This document shows positions 52,090 to 60,460 of a stretch of DNA of 64,000 nt, piece by piece. This DNA comes from CAZHPR01 sp964534305 (GTDB lineage Bacteria; Patescibacteriota; Minisyncoccia; Phycocordibacterales; WO2-35-19), in assembly GCA_964534305.1 (NCBI GenBank), contig CAZHPR010000003.1, positions 9,482 through 73,481 of the forward strand, in the 5' to 3' direction. The notes under the pieces were generated by a model. The model did not search any database. It had not been told where the DNA came from and was given only the letters and a program-made list of their open reading frames with translations. The translations under genes were made by a program, and so were the position numbers. Each line of letters begins with the position of its first letter. Positions within the stretch are counted from its first letter, which is position 1.

Positions 52090-52494
52090 CTATCGTTTGC
52101 TCCACTGTGGAGATTTTCTCGCTTTCTTCAAACCGAATTTTCTCCTTTCTTTCATTCTTGGGTCCCTCTTGAGATAACCTTCGGTTTTCATCTTTTCTCT
52201 AGTTGAAGCATCTTTCTTTACGATAGCTCTTGCAATACCGTGTCTAAGTGCTTCAGCTTGAGAATGTACGCCACCTCCCTTTATAACTGCTGTAATAGAA
52301 AGATTTTTATCTCCTGATTTCTCTACTGCCTCAGTGACTACCTTTCTGAGTTCTTCTGTTGGAAAATAAGAAGCGATATCTTTGTCATTTATTTTCATAC
52401 TACCCTTGCTTGCCTCTACAATCCTAACTCTAGCTACAGAAGTTTTTCTTCTGCCGATAGCCTCTATGTATTTTGTATTCTCTGTTTTAGACAT
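52090..52494 (-). CDS. rpsI: Ribosomal protein uS9
   Basis: 134 residues: YIEAIGRRKTSVARVR at the N-terminus, GGGVHSQAEALRHGIARA in the core, and the basic C-terminal tail ending QWSKR that contacts P-site tRNA. Directly follows rplM (3-nt gap), the conserved uL13-uS9 pair. Confidence 0.97.
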   Translation of the reverse strand: MSKTENTKYIEAIGRRKTSVARVRIVEASKGSMKINDKDIASYFPTEELRKVVTEAVEKSGDKNLSITAVIKGGGVHSQAEALRHGIARAIVKKDASTREKMKTEGYLKRDPRMKERRKFGLKKARKSPQWSKR

Positions 52495-52497
52495 ATT

Positions 52498-52842
52498 TTA
52501 ATTTTCTATTTTTAGATTAAGCATCATTTTTGATCTCAATTTGTTTCCAGGCAACATTCCGTAGATTGCCTTTCTAAAAGCTTCTTTTGTGCCTTTGTTG
52601 GAAACAACCTTTCTCATGCTTCTCTCTTTTAATCCTCCTGGATAACCAGAATAAGAGGTGTACACCTTGCCATCAAGCTTCTTGTTTGTAATGTCAGCCT
52701 TTGAGGTGTTTATTATAGTAACTTTTACATTTGGTATTGTGTTTCTAGCAAAATCTACACTCTGTTTGCCCATAAGCAACTTAGCCGCTTCGCTAGCGAT
52801 TCTTCCAAGCTTCTTCCCTTGTGCGTCTATTGTGTGTTCCAT
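52498..52842 (-). CDS. rplM: Ribosomal protein uL13
   Basis: 114 residues, shorter than the usual 140. DAQGKKLGRIASEAAKLL, HSGYPGGLK-type YSGYPGGLKERSM and GMLPGNKLR identify it. The N-terminus lacks the about 20 residues normally before the DA.G..LGR motif. Early 50S assembly protein. Confidence 0.95.
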   Translation of the reverse strand: MEHTIDAQGKKLGRIASEAAKLLMGKQSVDFARNTIPNVKVTIINTSKADITNKKLDGKVYTSYSGYPGGLKERSMRKVVSNKGTKEAFRKAIYGMLPGNKLRSKMMLNLKIEN

Positions 52843-52847
52843 ATTTT

Positions 52848-53198
52848 TTACTTAACAAACTCTATTATTGCCATCTTGCTGCCGTCTGATATTCTTCTAC
52901 CAGTTTTTATAACTCTTGTGTAGCCGCCGTTTCTCTTGTCGTATCTCTTGCTTATATCCTCAACCATTTTCTTTGCTGCATTTTTGCCTATGATTGTTGA
53001 GATACTTCTTCTTGTGCTTACATTATCTTTCTTGCCTTTTGTTATTATTTTTTCTACAAAAGGCCTTATTTCTTTAGCCTTTGGTTCTGTGGTCTCTATC
53101 CTTTCATGCAAAACAAGAGACCTTGCAAGAGAATTGAGCAAAGCTTTCCTTACTTTGCGAACTCTACCGAATTTTCTGTTTGCATTATGGTGTCTCAT
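52848..53198 (-). CDS. rplQ: Ribosomal protein bL17
   Basis: 116 residues: MRHHNANRKFGRVRKVRKALLNSLARSLVLHERIETT and the C-terminal GYTRVIKTGRRISDGSKMAIIEFV. Lines the exit-tunnel side of the 50S. Downstream of rpoA as in most bacteria. Confidence 0.97.
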   Translation of the reverse strand: MRHHNANRKFGRVRKVRKALLNSLARSLVLHERIETTEPKAKEIRPFVEKIITKGKKDNVSTRRSISTIIGKNAAKKMVEDISKRYDKRNGGYTRVIKTGRRISDGSKMAIIEFVK

Positions 53199-53253
53199 TG
53201 TTTTGGATTTAGGATTTTAGTTTTATGAATTATTTAATCATTAATCTTGAATC

Positions 53254-54228
53254 TTACTTCAAAGTTATGCCGTGTTCAGAAAGGACTCTCTTTATCTCGG
53301 CTACACCTTTAGCCCCCAAGCCTTCTATTTCAAGGATATCTTTCTCTTTCTTTCTTGCTAGGCCTCCTATTGTTCGTATGTTTGATCCAGAGAGGGCGTT
53401 TAGGGTCCTTGCTGATAGACCAAGACTCTCGATCCTTGTCTTTAGGAATTCTGGATCAAGCTTGCTTGTCTCTTCGTTGTTGTCTGATTCGCTTGACTCT
53501 TCTACTGCGTCAATAAGCGGAGCGCTTTCTTCAAATCCGGTGATAGCACGTAGTTGCTCGATCATGATGTTTATAGATCTCTCGAGAGCTTCTTTAGGCG
53601 AAACACTGCCATCTGTCTCTATAAGGATTCTGAGTCTATTAAAATCTGTTCTGTCGCCTACACGCATATTTTCTACTTCATAACTCGCTCTTCTTATAGG
53701 AGTAAAGCTCGCATCAAGTGTAATTGTACCGATATCTACTTTTGACTTTGAGAGAGAGTCTCTAGGTATAAAACCAAGACCTTTTTCTACGGTCATTTCC
53801 ATTTTTAGTTCGGAGTCCTTGTCGGTAAGAGTAGCTATGACCAAATCTGGATTCATAATCTCTACTTGTCCAGGCAGTTCAAGATCTGCGGCAGTGACTG
53901 TCTTTGCGCCCTTTGCATGGATCGTTATTTTTTGAGGTTCATCAGTGATCATTTTTAGTCTCATCCTTTTTACATTGAGCATAATCATAACCACATCTTC
54001 TTTAACCCCTTTGATTGAAGAAAACTCGTGTTCTACGCCTTCTATTTTCATAGAAGTTACGGCTGCTCCAGGGAGAGATGAATATATAATCCTTCTAAGG
54101 CTGTTGCCTAGTGTGAAGCCATACCCTGGGTATAGCCCGTCTATTTCATAGACACCCCGATTCTCCTCCTCGGATACGATCCTAGGTTTTGAAGGAAGAA
54201 CTATTGTTTTATCGAATTGATCCATCAT
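53254..54228 (-). CDS. rpoA: RNA polymerase alpha subunit
   Basis: 324 residues: N-terminal dimerisation domain (YPGYGFTLGNSLRRIIYSSLPGAAVTS), then a linker and the C-terminal domain (SLGLSARTLNALSGSNIRTIGGLARKKEKDILEIEGLGAKGVAEIK) that binds promoter UP elements and regulators. Confidence 0.97.
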   Translation of the reverse strand: MMDQFDKTIVLPSKPRIVSEEENRGVYEIDGLYPGYGFTLGNSLRRIIYSSLPGAAVTSMKIEGVEHEFSSIKGVKEDVVMIMLNVKRMRLKMITDEPQKITIHAKGAKTVTAADLELPGQVEIMNPDLVIATLTDKDSELKMEMTVEKGLGFIPRDSLSKSKVDIGTITLDASFTPIRRASYEVENMRVGDRTDFNRLRILIETDGSVSPKEALERSINIMIEQLRAITGFEESAPLIDAVEESSESDNNEETSKLDPEFLKTRIESLGLSARTLNALSGSNIRTIGGLARKKEKDILEIEGLGAKGVAEIKRVLSEHGITLK

Positions 54229-54296
54229 ATTTTTGTTAAATTAAAGTTTAAAAGTTTTTTAATTATACACTACTTTTTTATATAAATCAAAGTTTG

Positions 54297-54893
54297 TTAT
54301 CTTTGGTAGAATTCTATAACCTGTCCAAGATCAAACATCGCTTCATTATCTGTCTTGGTTGGCGCCTCTTTTATCAATATTGCCTTTGTTTTTGGATCAA
54401 AGCTTATCCAAGCTGGCGCTTGCACTAGCTTCTCTTCTGCGTTCTCAAACATCTTGCTATTCTTGCTACCCTCTCTTATTTCTATCTTATCGCCCTTTTT
54501 AAGCTCTAGTGATGGGGTGTAAGAACGTTTACCATTTACTAGAAAATGTCCATGAGCCGCTCTTTGTCTAGCTGATAGGTGTGTAGGGGCAAGTCCCGCT
54601 CTCCAGATTACATTATCAAGTCTTGATTCAAGCATTGAGTACAGGCTTGAAGCTGGAGCCACCTTTGAGTTTTCTAGGGACTTTGATACATACTTAGAAA
54701 ATTGTTTTTCTGATACAGCATAAAACATTCTAGCTTTTTGCTTTTCATTCATCTGAATACCGAAATCAGTTTTTGGCCTACCTCTACCCTTGTTCTTTTT
54801 GCCTTCGCGCATAGCAAACTTCTGTGTTTGAGTTTTTTCAAACACTGGGCTTCCCAATCTTCTAGCTATTTTGTATTTTGGACCTATTTTCAT
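54297..54893 (-). CDS. rpsD: Ribosomal protein uS4
   Basis: 198 residues: MKIGPKYKIARRLGSPVF, KQKARMFYAVSEKQFSKYV and an S4 RNA-binding domain (LESRLDNVIWRAGLAPTHLSARQ). No zinc-finger cysteines at the N-terminus. Nucleates 30S assembly. Confidence 0.97.
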   Translation of the reverse strand: MKIGPKYKIARRLGSPVFEKTQTQKFAMREGKKNKGRGRPKTDFGIQMNEKQKARMFYAVSEKQFSKYVSKSLENSKVAPASSLYSMLESRLDNVIWRAGLAPTHLSARQRAAHGHFLVNGKRSYTPSLELKKGDKIEIREGSKNSKMFENAEEKLVQAPAWISFDPKTKAILIKEAPTKTDNEAMFDLGQVIEFYQR

Positions 54894-54934
54894 AATACTT
54901 TTTGTTTTTATTTTTATTTGCGCTAAGTTTTTTA

Positions 54935-55363
54935 CTATACTCTCCTTGGTTTCTTCGGCTTTGGACCATTGTGTGGCACTGGAGTCGCGTCTTTTATTGA
55001 GGTTATTGTTATACCCTTTGATATAAAACCTCTAACACTAGACTCTCTACCAGAACCGACTCCCTTTATCACAACAGATACTTCTTTTAGACCAAGGTTT
55101 GAAGCGACTGCACCGAGAGTCTCACCAACCTTTGCAGCGGCAAAAGGTGTCCCCTTTTTAGCACCCTTAAATCCAAGAGAACCGCTAGATGATGTCGCGT
55201 AGACGTTGCCCTTTTTGTCAGAGAGAACCAACTTTGTGTTGTTGTAGGTTGATTCTACGCTCAAAACTCCAGATTCTAGTCTTTTTTTCAATGACACTTT
55301 ATCACCAGACTGTTTTGGTGTTTCGCCATCTGCCCCTGTTTTTACAATTCTCTTTTTTCCCAT
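54935..55363 (-). CDS. rpsK: Ribosomal protein uS11
   Basis: 142 residues with the uS11 core: STYNNTKLVLSDKKGNVYATSSSGSLGFKGAKKGTPFAA and the C-terminal TPVPHNGPKPKKPRRV. The first about 28 residues are a basic extension. Confidence 0.97.
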   Translation of the reverse strand: MGKKRIVKTGADGETPKQSGDKVSLKKRLESGVLSVESTYNNTKLVLSDKKGNVYATSSSGSLGFKGAKKGTPFAAAKVGETLGAVASNLGLKEVSVVIKGVGSGRESSVRGFISKGITITSIKDATPVPHNGPKPKKPRRV

Positions 55364-55382
55364 TTTATTTTTTATAAAATTA

Positions 55383-55763
55383 CTATTTCTTCTCTACCGC
55401 TCTTCTTCCGGTACCCATAGTCTTTCTTATATTTCCTCTTCTTGTTCTGGAGTTTGTCTTGGTCCTTTGGCCTCTTACTGGTAATGATCTAGAATGTCTC
55501 ATTCCTCTATAAGCCTTTATATCCTTGAGTCTCTTTACGTTTGCAGAAACCTCTCTTTTTAGATCTCCTTCTATTTTGTAGCTCTCTACAAGCTTTCTTA
55601 TATCGTTCTCTTTTTCCGGGCTCAAATCCTTAGGTCTTGACCCAAACTCAACCTTCGCCTCTTTCAAGATTTTTTGGGCTCTGGATCTACCAACTCCAAA
55701 TAGAGCGGTTAGCCCTATCTCAAGTCTTTTGTCCTCTGGAATATTTATACCTAAAATTCTCAT
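55383..55763 (-). CDS. rpsM: Ribosomal protein uS13
   Basis: 126 residues: MRILGINIPEDKRLEIGLTALFGVGRSRAQKIL, then RGMRHSRSLPVRGQRTKTNSRTRRG. Sits at the 30S head and contacts 50S. Starts 19 nt downstream of rpmJ. Confidence 0.97.
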   Translation of the reverse strand: MRILGINIPEDKRLEIGLTALFGVGRSRAQKILKEAKVEFGSRPKDLSPEKENDIRKLVESYKIEGDLKREVSANVKRLKDIKAYRGMRHSRSLPVRGQRTKTNSRTRRGNIRKTMGTGRRAVEKK

Positions 55764-55782
55764 TGTTTGTATTTGGTTTATA

Positions 55783-55899
55783 TTAGCCCTGTCTTTGTTT
55801 GTGCTTCGGATTACTCTTGCAAATTACAAACAAAATGCCACGCCTTCTTACCAGCTTGCATTTTGTGCAAATTTTTTTTACTGAAGCCTTTACTTTCAT
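55783..55899 (-). CDS. rpmJ: Ribosomal protein bL36
   Basis: 38 residues from the ATG at 55899: MKVKASVKKICTKCKLVRRRG, then VICKSNPKHKQRQG. The zinc ligands Cys11, Cys14, Cys and His are all present (C+ form). Placed between infA (12-nt gap) and rpsM, its usual location. Confidence 0.95.
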   Translation of the reverse strand: MKVKASVKKICTKCKLVRRRGILFVICKSNPKHKQRQG

Positions 55900-55911
55900 T
55901 ATTATTAAAAA

Positions 55912-56157
55912 CTATTCCCCAACAGAAAAATTCTTTTTACTGTCGAGTCTTCTTATTATTCTTGCCTTGCCACCATACGGGTCCAAAACAAGCTCTACAT
56001 TGTCTCCTACTAGAACCTTTATTCTATTTAGACGCATTTTGCCTGAAAGGTAAGCAAGTATTGGATCTGCTCCTTCTATAGAAACACGGAAAAGCGCATT
56101 TGGTAGTGCTTCCGTTATTGTTCCTACACTGCTTAAAGGTCTGTTTTTACTATCCAT
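55912..56157 (-). CDS. infA: Translation initiation factor IF-1
   Basis: 81 residues, one OB fold: GTITEALPNALFRVSIEGADPILAYLSGKMRLNRIKVLVGDNVELVLDPY. First gene of the alpha-type operon here; the usual upstream secY/adk/map genes are absent. Confidence 0.95.
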   Translation of the reverse strand: MDSKNRPLSSVGTITEALPNALFRVSIEGADPILAYLSGKMRLNRIKVLVGDNVELVLDPYGGKARIIRRLDSKKNFSVGE

Positions 56158-56193
56158 TTTTTAATGAGACAACAAAAGAAAGACTAGCATATA

Positions 56194-57657
56194 CTAGCTG
56201 TTTGAGTCAAGGGGCGCTGAACCCTCTATATTTATATAGATTTTTGAAGGGTTTTCTGGGAAGCTTTTCTTCCAGATTGGTCTTATTGCTGCCTTTGCCC
56301 CTATAATACCAGGGAATTTGCTTAGGATACTACTCATATCTTTTTGCTTTGAGCCCACAAGGCTCTCAATAACCAAATTGTTGTCTATATTTGCCTCCAC
56401 TAATGATTGACCGACTATATTGAGATCAATTGAGCCAGCGTTTAATGGGTTTTCGGTATTTCCGCCTATCCCTAAAGCGGAGAAGTCAGCTATTTTTGCA
56501 TCTATGTTCTGCCAGTCTGCATTTTCTCCCACAAGAGATTTAACCATTGTTTGTGATAGTATTTCTTTTGGTAGTAGTAGTGCGTGTGATGTAACCTCAA
56601 GTGAAAGACTAACGGATGAACCCTCATCTTTCTGTGGTAGTTCTTTGTTTGAGTAGAATATTGAGTCATTGAGTAATACTAAACCGTCTGGAATCTGAGC
56701 TTTTATTTCCTTTTCTAGTTCTGATTTTATTTCTGTTTCCAGTTTTGATAGCGCGCTATTTTTATCCGAATCAACCACTGTCTTCATCTTGCCTATAAAA
56801 CCGCCAGCCATCTCGGTACTGCTCTTTGCATAAAAGTTTGCATATCTTTCTTTGTCTGTCTTGAAGCCCGGTATTGTAAAATCAGTTTTGTCGATGTTGT
56901 ACTTTTCTCCAGCTTCATCAGCAAAAACCTCTACCTCCAAACTGCCAGGCACCACCTTGCCATCTACTGTTTTTCTTCCCGGTACTGTTATTGATTCAGG
57001 TATTCTATATATAAGACCACTGCTTGTTTCAAACCTGGTTCGAGATATGAGTCTTTGAGGCTCTTCTGAGAAGTTGTTGTAAACTATTATCTTACCAGAA
57101 GCTTTTTTCTCCACCATCTCCTCTCCCTTGGCTTGGACCGAAACACTCTTGCTCTTTGTTAATTTTAGTAATTCATATTTTATGCCCGTAGATCCGTCTG
57201 AAGATATTTTAAGACTTAGGTTTGTGTCAAAGGTATTTTTCTTTGGGGTTATTGTTACTGTTGCTGAAGAAAGGATCGTCATAATAAAAGCAACAAAAGC
57301 GATTATAACAACACCGAAAACACCAAACACTAGAAACTTTTTGTTTGGTTTGTTTTTGCCGTTTTCTTCAAAGTAGTAGTTTTGATTTTTGGGAGGTATG
57401 GGGGTGTTTGTAGAGAAGCTGTTTGTTGGGTTTGGGGTGTACTGATTTATACGATCGCTAAAGCTTATAGGATTTGTCTTTGTGATAGGTTTTTCTACTA
57501 TTGGGTCTTCGGCAACTTCTTTGTGGAGCTGTATTATCTTCGGCTCTTCTTGTGCTGGGGCTGTTTGTGCCCTACTTCTCTTTGCTGAGTTTATTGATAT
57601 ATTTCTTATGCTCCTTTTGCCGGGAGGTACGACGTCTTGAAAAGATACTTTTGCCAT
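56194..57657 (-). CDS. Membrane-anchored protein resembling the baseplate J-like family
   Basis: 487 residues: a disordered cytoplasmic N-terminus (1-105), one transmembrane helix (about 107-128), and a large extracytoplasmic region. The segment with VEKKASGKIIVYNNFSEEPQRL, TRFETSSGLIYR and VEVFADEAGEKYNI resembles what is often labelled baseplate J-like in this phylum. No other phage tail gene is near, so a structural surface role is likelier than a phage role. TATAAT is 6 nt upstream of the ATG. Confidence 0.65.
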   Translation of the reverse strand: MAKVSFQDVVPPGKRSIRNISINSAKRSRAQTAPAQEEPKIIQLHKEVAEDPIVEKPITKTNPISFSDRINQYTPNPTNSFSTNTPIPPKNQNYYFEENGKNKPNKKFLVFGVFGVVIIAFVAFIMTILSSATVTITPKKNTFDTNLSLKISSDGSTGIKYELLKLTKSKSVSVQAKGEEMVEKKASGKIIVYNNFSEEPQRLISRTRFETSSGLIYRIPESITVPGRKTVDGKVVPGSLEVEVFADEAGEKYNIDKTDFTIPGFKTDKERYANFYAKSSTEMAGGFIGKMKTVVDSDKNSALSKLETEIKSELEKEIKAQIPDGLVLLNDSIFYSNKELPQKDEGSSVSLSLEVTSHALLLPKEILSQTMVKSLVGENADWQNIDAKIADFSALGIGGNTENPLNAGSIDLNIVGQSLVEANIDNNLVIESLVGSKQKDMSSILSKFPGIIGAKAAIRPIWKKSFPENPSKIYINIEGSAPLDSNS

Positions 57658-57711
57658 TCCTCAATTATATTCCCTTATTTCTCAAAATCAAAACAATGTT
57701 GTGAATTGTTA

Positions 57712-59502
57712 CTAGGATAGTAGGGCTTTGATTCTCCTTATGCCGGCGGCGACCGCTTCTTCTTTTGAAATTTTGAATGTTCCAAGCAGGCCAGTTCGTT
57801 CTACATGTGGTCCGCCACAAAATTCTTTTGAGTAAGACTCTTTGAGGGAAGGACCGATAAAGTAAACAGAAACCTCCTCACCGTACTTTTCTCCAAAGAA
57901 GTGTAGGGCGCCTATTTTTTCTGCTTCTTCTTTTTTCATCATAACTTTGTTTACCAGCAAATCCTCTTTTATTTTGCTATTTACAATATCCTCAACTTTT
58001 TTCTTCTCTTCCTCGGTCATCTTTTGTGGATGTGAGAAGTCAAAGCGTAGTCTCTCCGGAGTAATATTGCTACCCTTCTGTTCTACGTGAGTACCCAGGA
58101 CTTCTCGGAGTGCTTGGTGGAGCAGGTGCGTCGCGGTGTGGTACTTTACGCTCATTTCGCTCGTATCTCCCAGTCCGCCCTTAAACTTCTGTTCTGCTCC
58201 GACCCGACTAAGCTCCTGATGCTTTTCTAGATCTCTTTTAAATTTTACCTCGTCGATCTCGATACCCTTCTCTTTTGCCAACTCTTTTGTAAGTTCAAAT
58301 GGAAATCCATAAGTGGTAAAGAGCACAAAAGGATCAACTCCTCGATCAAATTCTTTCAACCCTTTCTCTAAAGTCTTTCTAAACTTTTCTTCTTCTGTAC
58401 TTATTTCCCTTATGATATTTTCTTTTTGTAAGTCCAGGTTTTTATAAAATTCTTTATATTTTTCTATCACTACCTTTGCAATATCTACAAGCTCTCCGCT
58501 CTGGATCCCAAGATTATCTCCGAAGCGTATTGCTCTTCGCAAAATCCTACGCAATATGTAGCCCTGGTCTGTGTTTGAGGGTACAACTCCGTCACCGAGC
58601 ATAAACGTTGCGGTGCGCAAATGGTCTGCAACAATCCTCAAAGATCGGAGGTCTTCATTTTTTGAAAATTCTTTTATTTTTGCAATTATTGGTTCAAAAA
58701 GATCGGTATCAAAGACGTTGTCCTTGCTCTGAAGGACCGCAACAATACGCTCGAAGCCAGAACCGGTATCTACATTTTTCGCCTCCAGTTTGCCCACAAC
58801 TTTGTCGTCCTTTTTTAGGTATTCCATAAAGACATCATTCCAAATCTCGACAACCTTTTGTTCGTCATCGGCCTTTAGATACTCTTCGAGCGTCATTCCG
58901 TCCGTAAGCACGCCCGTAAGGTCGTAGAACATTTCTGTATCTGGTCCGCAAGGGCCGTTCGGACCTGGTTGCCACCAGTTTTTTTCTGCTGGGCGGAAAT
59001 ATATTCTTTCTCCTTTGATTCCATTTTTTTCAAATATCTCTCTCCAGATGTTTGCCGACTCCTCGTCCTTTGGCGCATCAGCATTGCCCTCGAAGCAGGT
59101 TACATAAAGTCTCCTCGGATCAAGACCGAAGCCGTATTCTTTGTTGGTGAGGAGTTCAAAGCTCCACTCGATAGCTTCTTTTTTGAAGTAGCCTGCCCCG
59201 ACCCCGTTTTTGGCATCAGGGTCTCCCAAAGACCAATTGCCCATCATTTCAAAAAAAGTCAGGTGAGTTTTGTCTCCTATCTCATCGATATCACCAGTCC
59301 TAACGCATTTTTGAAAATTTGCGAGGCGTCTTCCTCCGGGGTGCTTTTCTCCGAGGAGGTAAGGCACCAAGGGTTGCATTCCAGCGGTAGTAAAGAGGAC
59401 TGAAGGATCGTTTTCTGGCAATAGAGAGGCAGAAGGGATTATGGTGTGTCCCCTTTTTTCAAAAAACTCCAAAAACCTTTTTCTAACTTCCTCTGATTTC
59501 AT
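57712..59502 (-). CDS. alaS: Alanyl-tRNA synthetase lacking the C-terminal domain
   Basis: 596 residues against about 875 in most bacteria. Class II catalytic core (RKRFLEFFEKRGHTIIPSASL, PNGPCGPDTEMFYD), tRNA-recognition helices, and the editing domain with zinc motifs HTATHLLHQAL and EFCGGPHVERTG. It stops right after the editing domain (IRRIKALLS), so the coiled coil and C-Ala (DHHA1-type) domain are absent. TAATCT 7 nt upstream of the ATG. Confidence 0.95.
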   Translation of the reverse strand: MKSEEVRKRFLEFFEKRGHTIIPSASLLPENDPSVLFTTAGMQPLVPYLLGEKHPGGRRLANFQKCVRTGDIDEIGDKTHLTFFEMMGNWSLGDPDAKNGVGAGYFKKEAIEWSFELLTNKEYGFGLDPRRLYVTCFEGNADAPKDEESANIWREIFEKNGIKGERIYFRPAEKNWWQPGPNGPCGPDTEMFYDLTGVLTDGMTLEEYLKADDEQKVVEIWNDVFMEYLKKDDKVVGKLEAKNVDTGSGFERIVAVLQSKDNVFDTDLFEPIIAKIKEFSKNEDLRSLRIVADHLRTATFMLGDGVVPSNTDQGYILRRILRRAIRFGDNLGIQSGELVDIAKVVIEKYKEFYKNLDLQKENIIREISTEEEKFRKTLEKGLKEFDRGVDPFVLFTTYGFPFELTKELAKEKGIEIDEVKFKRDLEKHQELSRVGAEQKFKGGLGDTSEMSVKYHTATHLLHQALREVLGTHVEQKGSNITPERLRFDFSHPQKMTEEEKKKVEDIVNSKIKEDLLVNKVMMKKEEAEKIGALHFFGEKYGEEVSVYFIGPSLKESYSKEFCGGPHVERTGLLGTFKISKEEAVAAGIRRIKALLS

Positions 59503-59538
59503 TATATCTAGATTAACATATTTCTTTCACTTTTTAAT

Positions 59539-59566
59539 TTGACTTTTTATCTTATTTTGCTATACT
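59539..59566 (+). promoter_or_regulatory. Promoter facing the second PemK-like gene
   Basis: TTGACT (59539-59544), 16-nt spacer, TATACT (59561-59566). The predicted transcript (about 59573-59650) has no convincing ORF, contains CCCCC-GCAA-GGGGG (59592-59605) and ends in an intrinsic terminator. Confidence 0.7.
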
Positions 59567-59572
59567 TATAAC

Positions 59573-59650
59573 ACAGTTGGCTTAGGCCTCGCCCCCGCAA
59601 GGGGGAGAATTTAAGAAAAGCCGTCAGAATAATTCTCTGACGGCTTTTCG
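59573..59650 (+). ncRNA. Candidate short RNA antisense to the PemK-like gene 3' end
   Basis: About 75 nt bounded by a promoter and a terminator; the last about 25 nt overlap the end of the toxin-like gene on the other strand. Parallel to the promoter-hairpin arrangement at 9050-9125. Confidence 0.45.
59620..59650. terminator. Terminator overlapping the PemK-like stop codon
   Basis: GCCGTCAGA (59620-59628) pairs with TCTGACGGC (59636-59644) with AAAA before and TTTTCG after, so it can work in both directions. Confidence 0.85.
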
Positions 59651-60022
59651 TAAGTTTATAAACATGTTTTTATCAAGGAAACCAATTTTCTCCTCTAGTC
59701 GCCTAGTGTCTATAACTCGTATTTGGGATAAATTAGCTTTTGCTTCTTCCTCTTCAATTTTTCCGATTGGTACACGTAATGTATGTTTTCGTGGAGATGT
59801 AGTTAGGGGAATAACCAAACATGCATTGGGTCCAAATCCTCTTAAAATAACACAAGGCCTTACGTACCATTTACCTTTCCCGTCTTGTTCAGTTCCTATA
59901 TTCACTCCAAATCTACACCACCATATTTCACGAACTGTATATAATCTTGACTGTTCTAATTCAGTTTTCTTTTTGATCTTATTCCACTTATCAAAATCTT
60001 TTTGCATTTTACTTATCAACAA
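59624..60022 (-). CDS. PemK/MazF-family toxin-like protein (second copy)
   Basis: 132 residues: a helical N-terminal extension (1-28), then REIWWCRFGVNIGTEQDGKGKWYVRPCVILRGFGPNACLVIPLTTS, the PemK/MazF core with its conserved Trp, Gly and Arg-Pro, and a C-terminal VIDTRRLEEKIGFLDKNM typical of the family. No antitoxin gene is adjacent. The start overlaps the Nudix gene by 14 bp. Paralogue of 9128-9526. Confidence 0.82.
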   Translation of the reverse strand: MLISKMQKDFDKWNKIKKKTELEQSRLYTVREIWWCRFGVNIGTEQDGKGKWYVRPCVILRGFGPNACLVIPLTTSPRKHTLRVPIGKIEEEEAKANLSQIRVIDTRRLEEKIGFLDKNMFINLRKAVRELF

Positions 60023-60455
60023 AATTTAATTTATTTAAAAATGCCGGAATTATTTTTTGGTGGCCAATAAATATTTCTTTTGGAAGATTATCTAGTTCGT
60101 ACCATTTCCAGCTTTCAAATTTATCTGGCTCTGTAACCCTTGCCTCACCATGCCATTTTTTGACCAAAAAATTTATATGCACATAATGAGTGCCTCCATT
60201 GGACTCATCCAATCTAGGATCATTTATTAGGTGTAAATATTCTAAATCATCACCAATAATACTCGTCTCTTCCTCTAACTCTCTTTTAGCGCAACCTTCC
60301 AAAGATTCTCCCCACTCAAAATGCCCACCTGGTAAGCACCACGTTCCATAACCAGTCTTCCCTATTCTTCTGCCCATCAATAATTGGTTTTTGTCGTTGA
60401 AAACAAAAACATTTGTTGCTAGTTTTGGATACTTTTTTTCTCCTGTTTTTTCCAT
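60009..60455 (-). CDS. Nudix hydrolase
   Basis: 148 residues. Nudix box GGHFEWGESLEGCAKRELEEE continuing TSI (G.5E.7REUxEE with Ser in place of the last Gly). CLPGGHFEWGE and the aromatic C-terminus resemble MutT-like dNTP or ADP-ribose pyrophosphatases. Substrate unclear. TATTAT 7 nt before the ATG. Confidence 0.9.
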   Translation of the reverse strand: MEKTGEKKYPKLATNVFVFNDKNQLLMGRRIGKTGYGTWCLPGGHFEWGESLEGCAKRELEEETSIIGDDLEYLHLINDPRLDESNGGTHYVHINFLVKKWHGEARVTEPDKFESWKWYELDNLPKEIFIGHQKIIPAFLNKLNFVDK

Positions 60456-60460
60456 AACCC

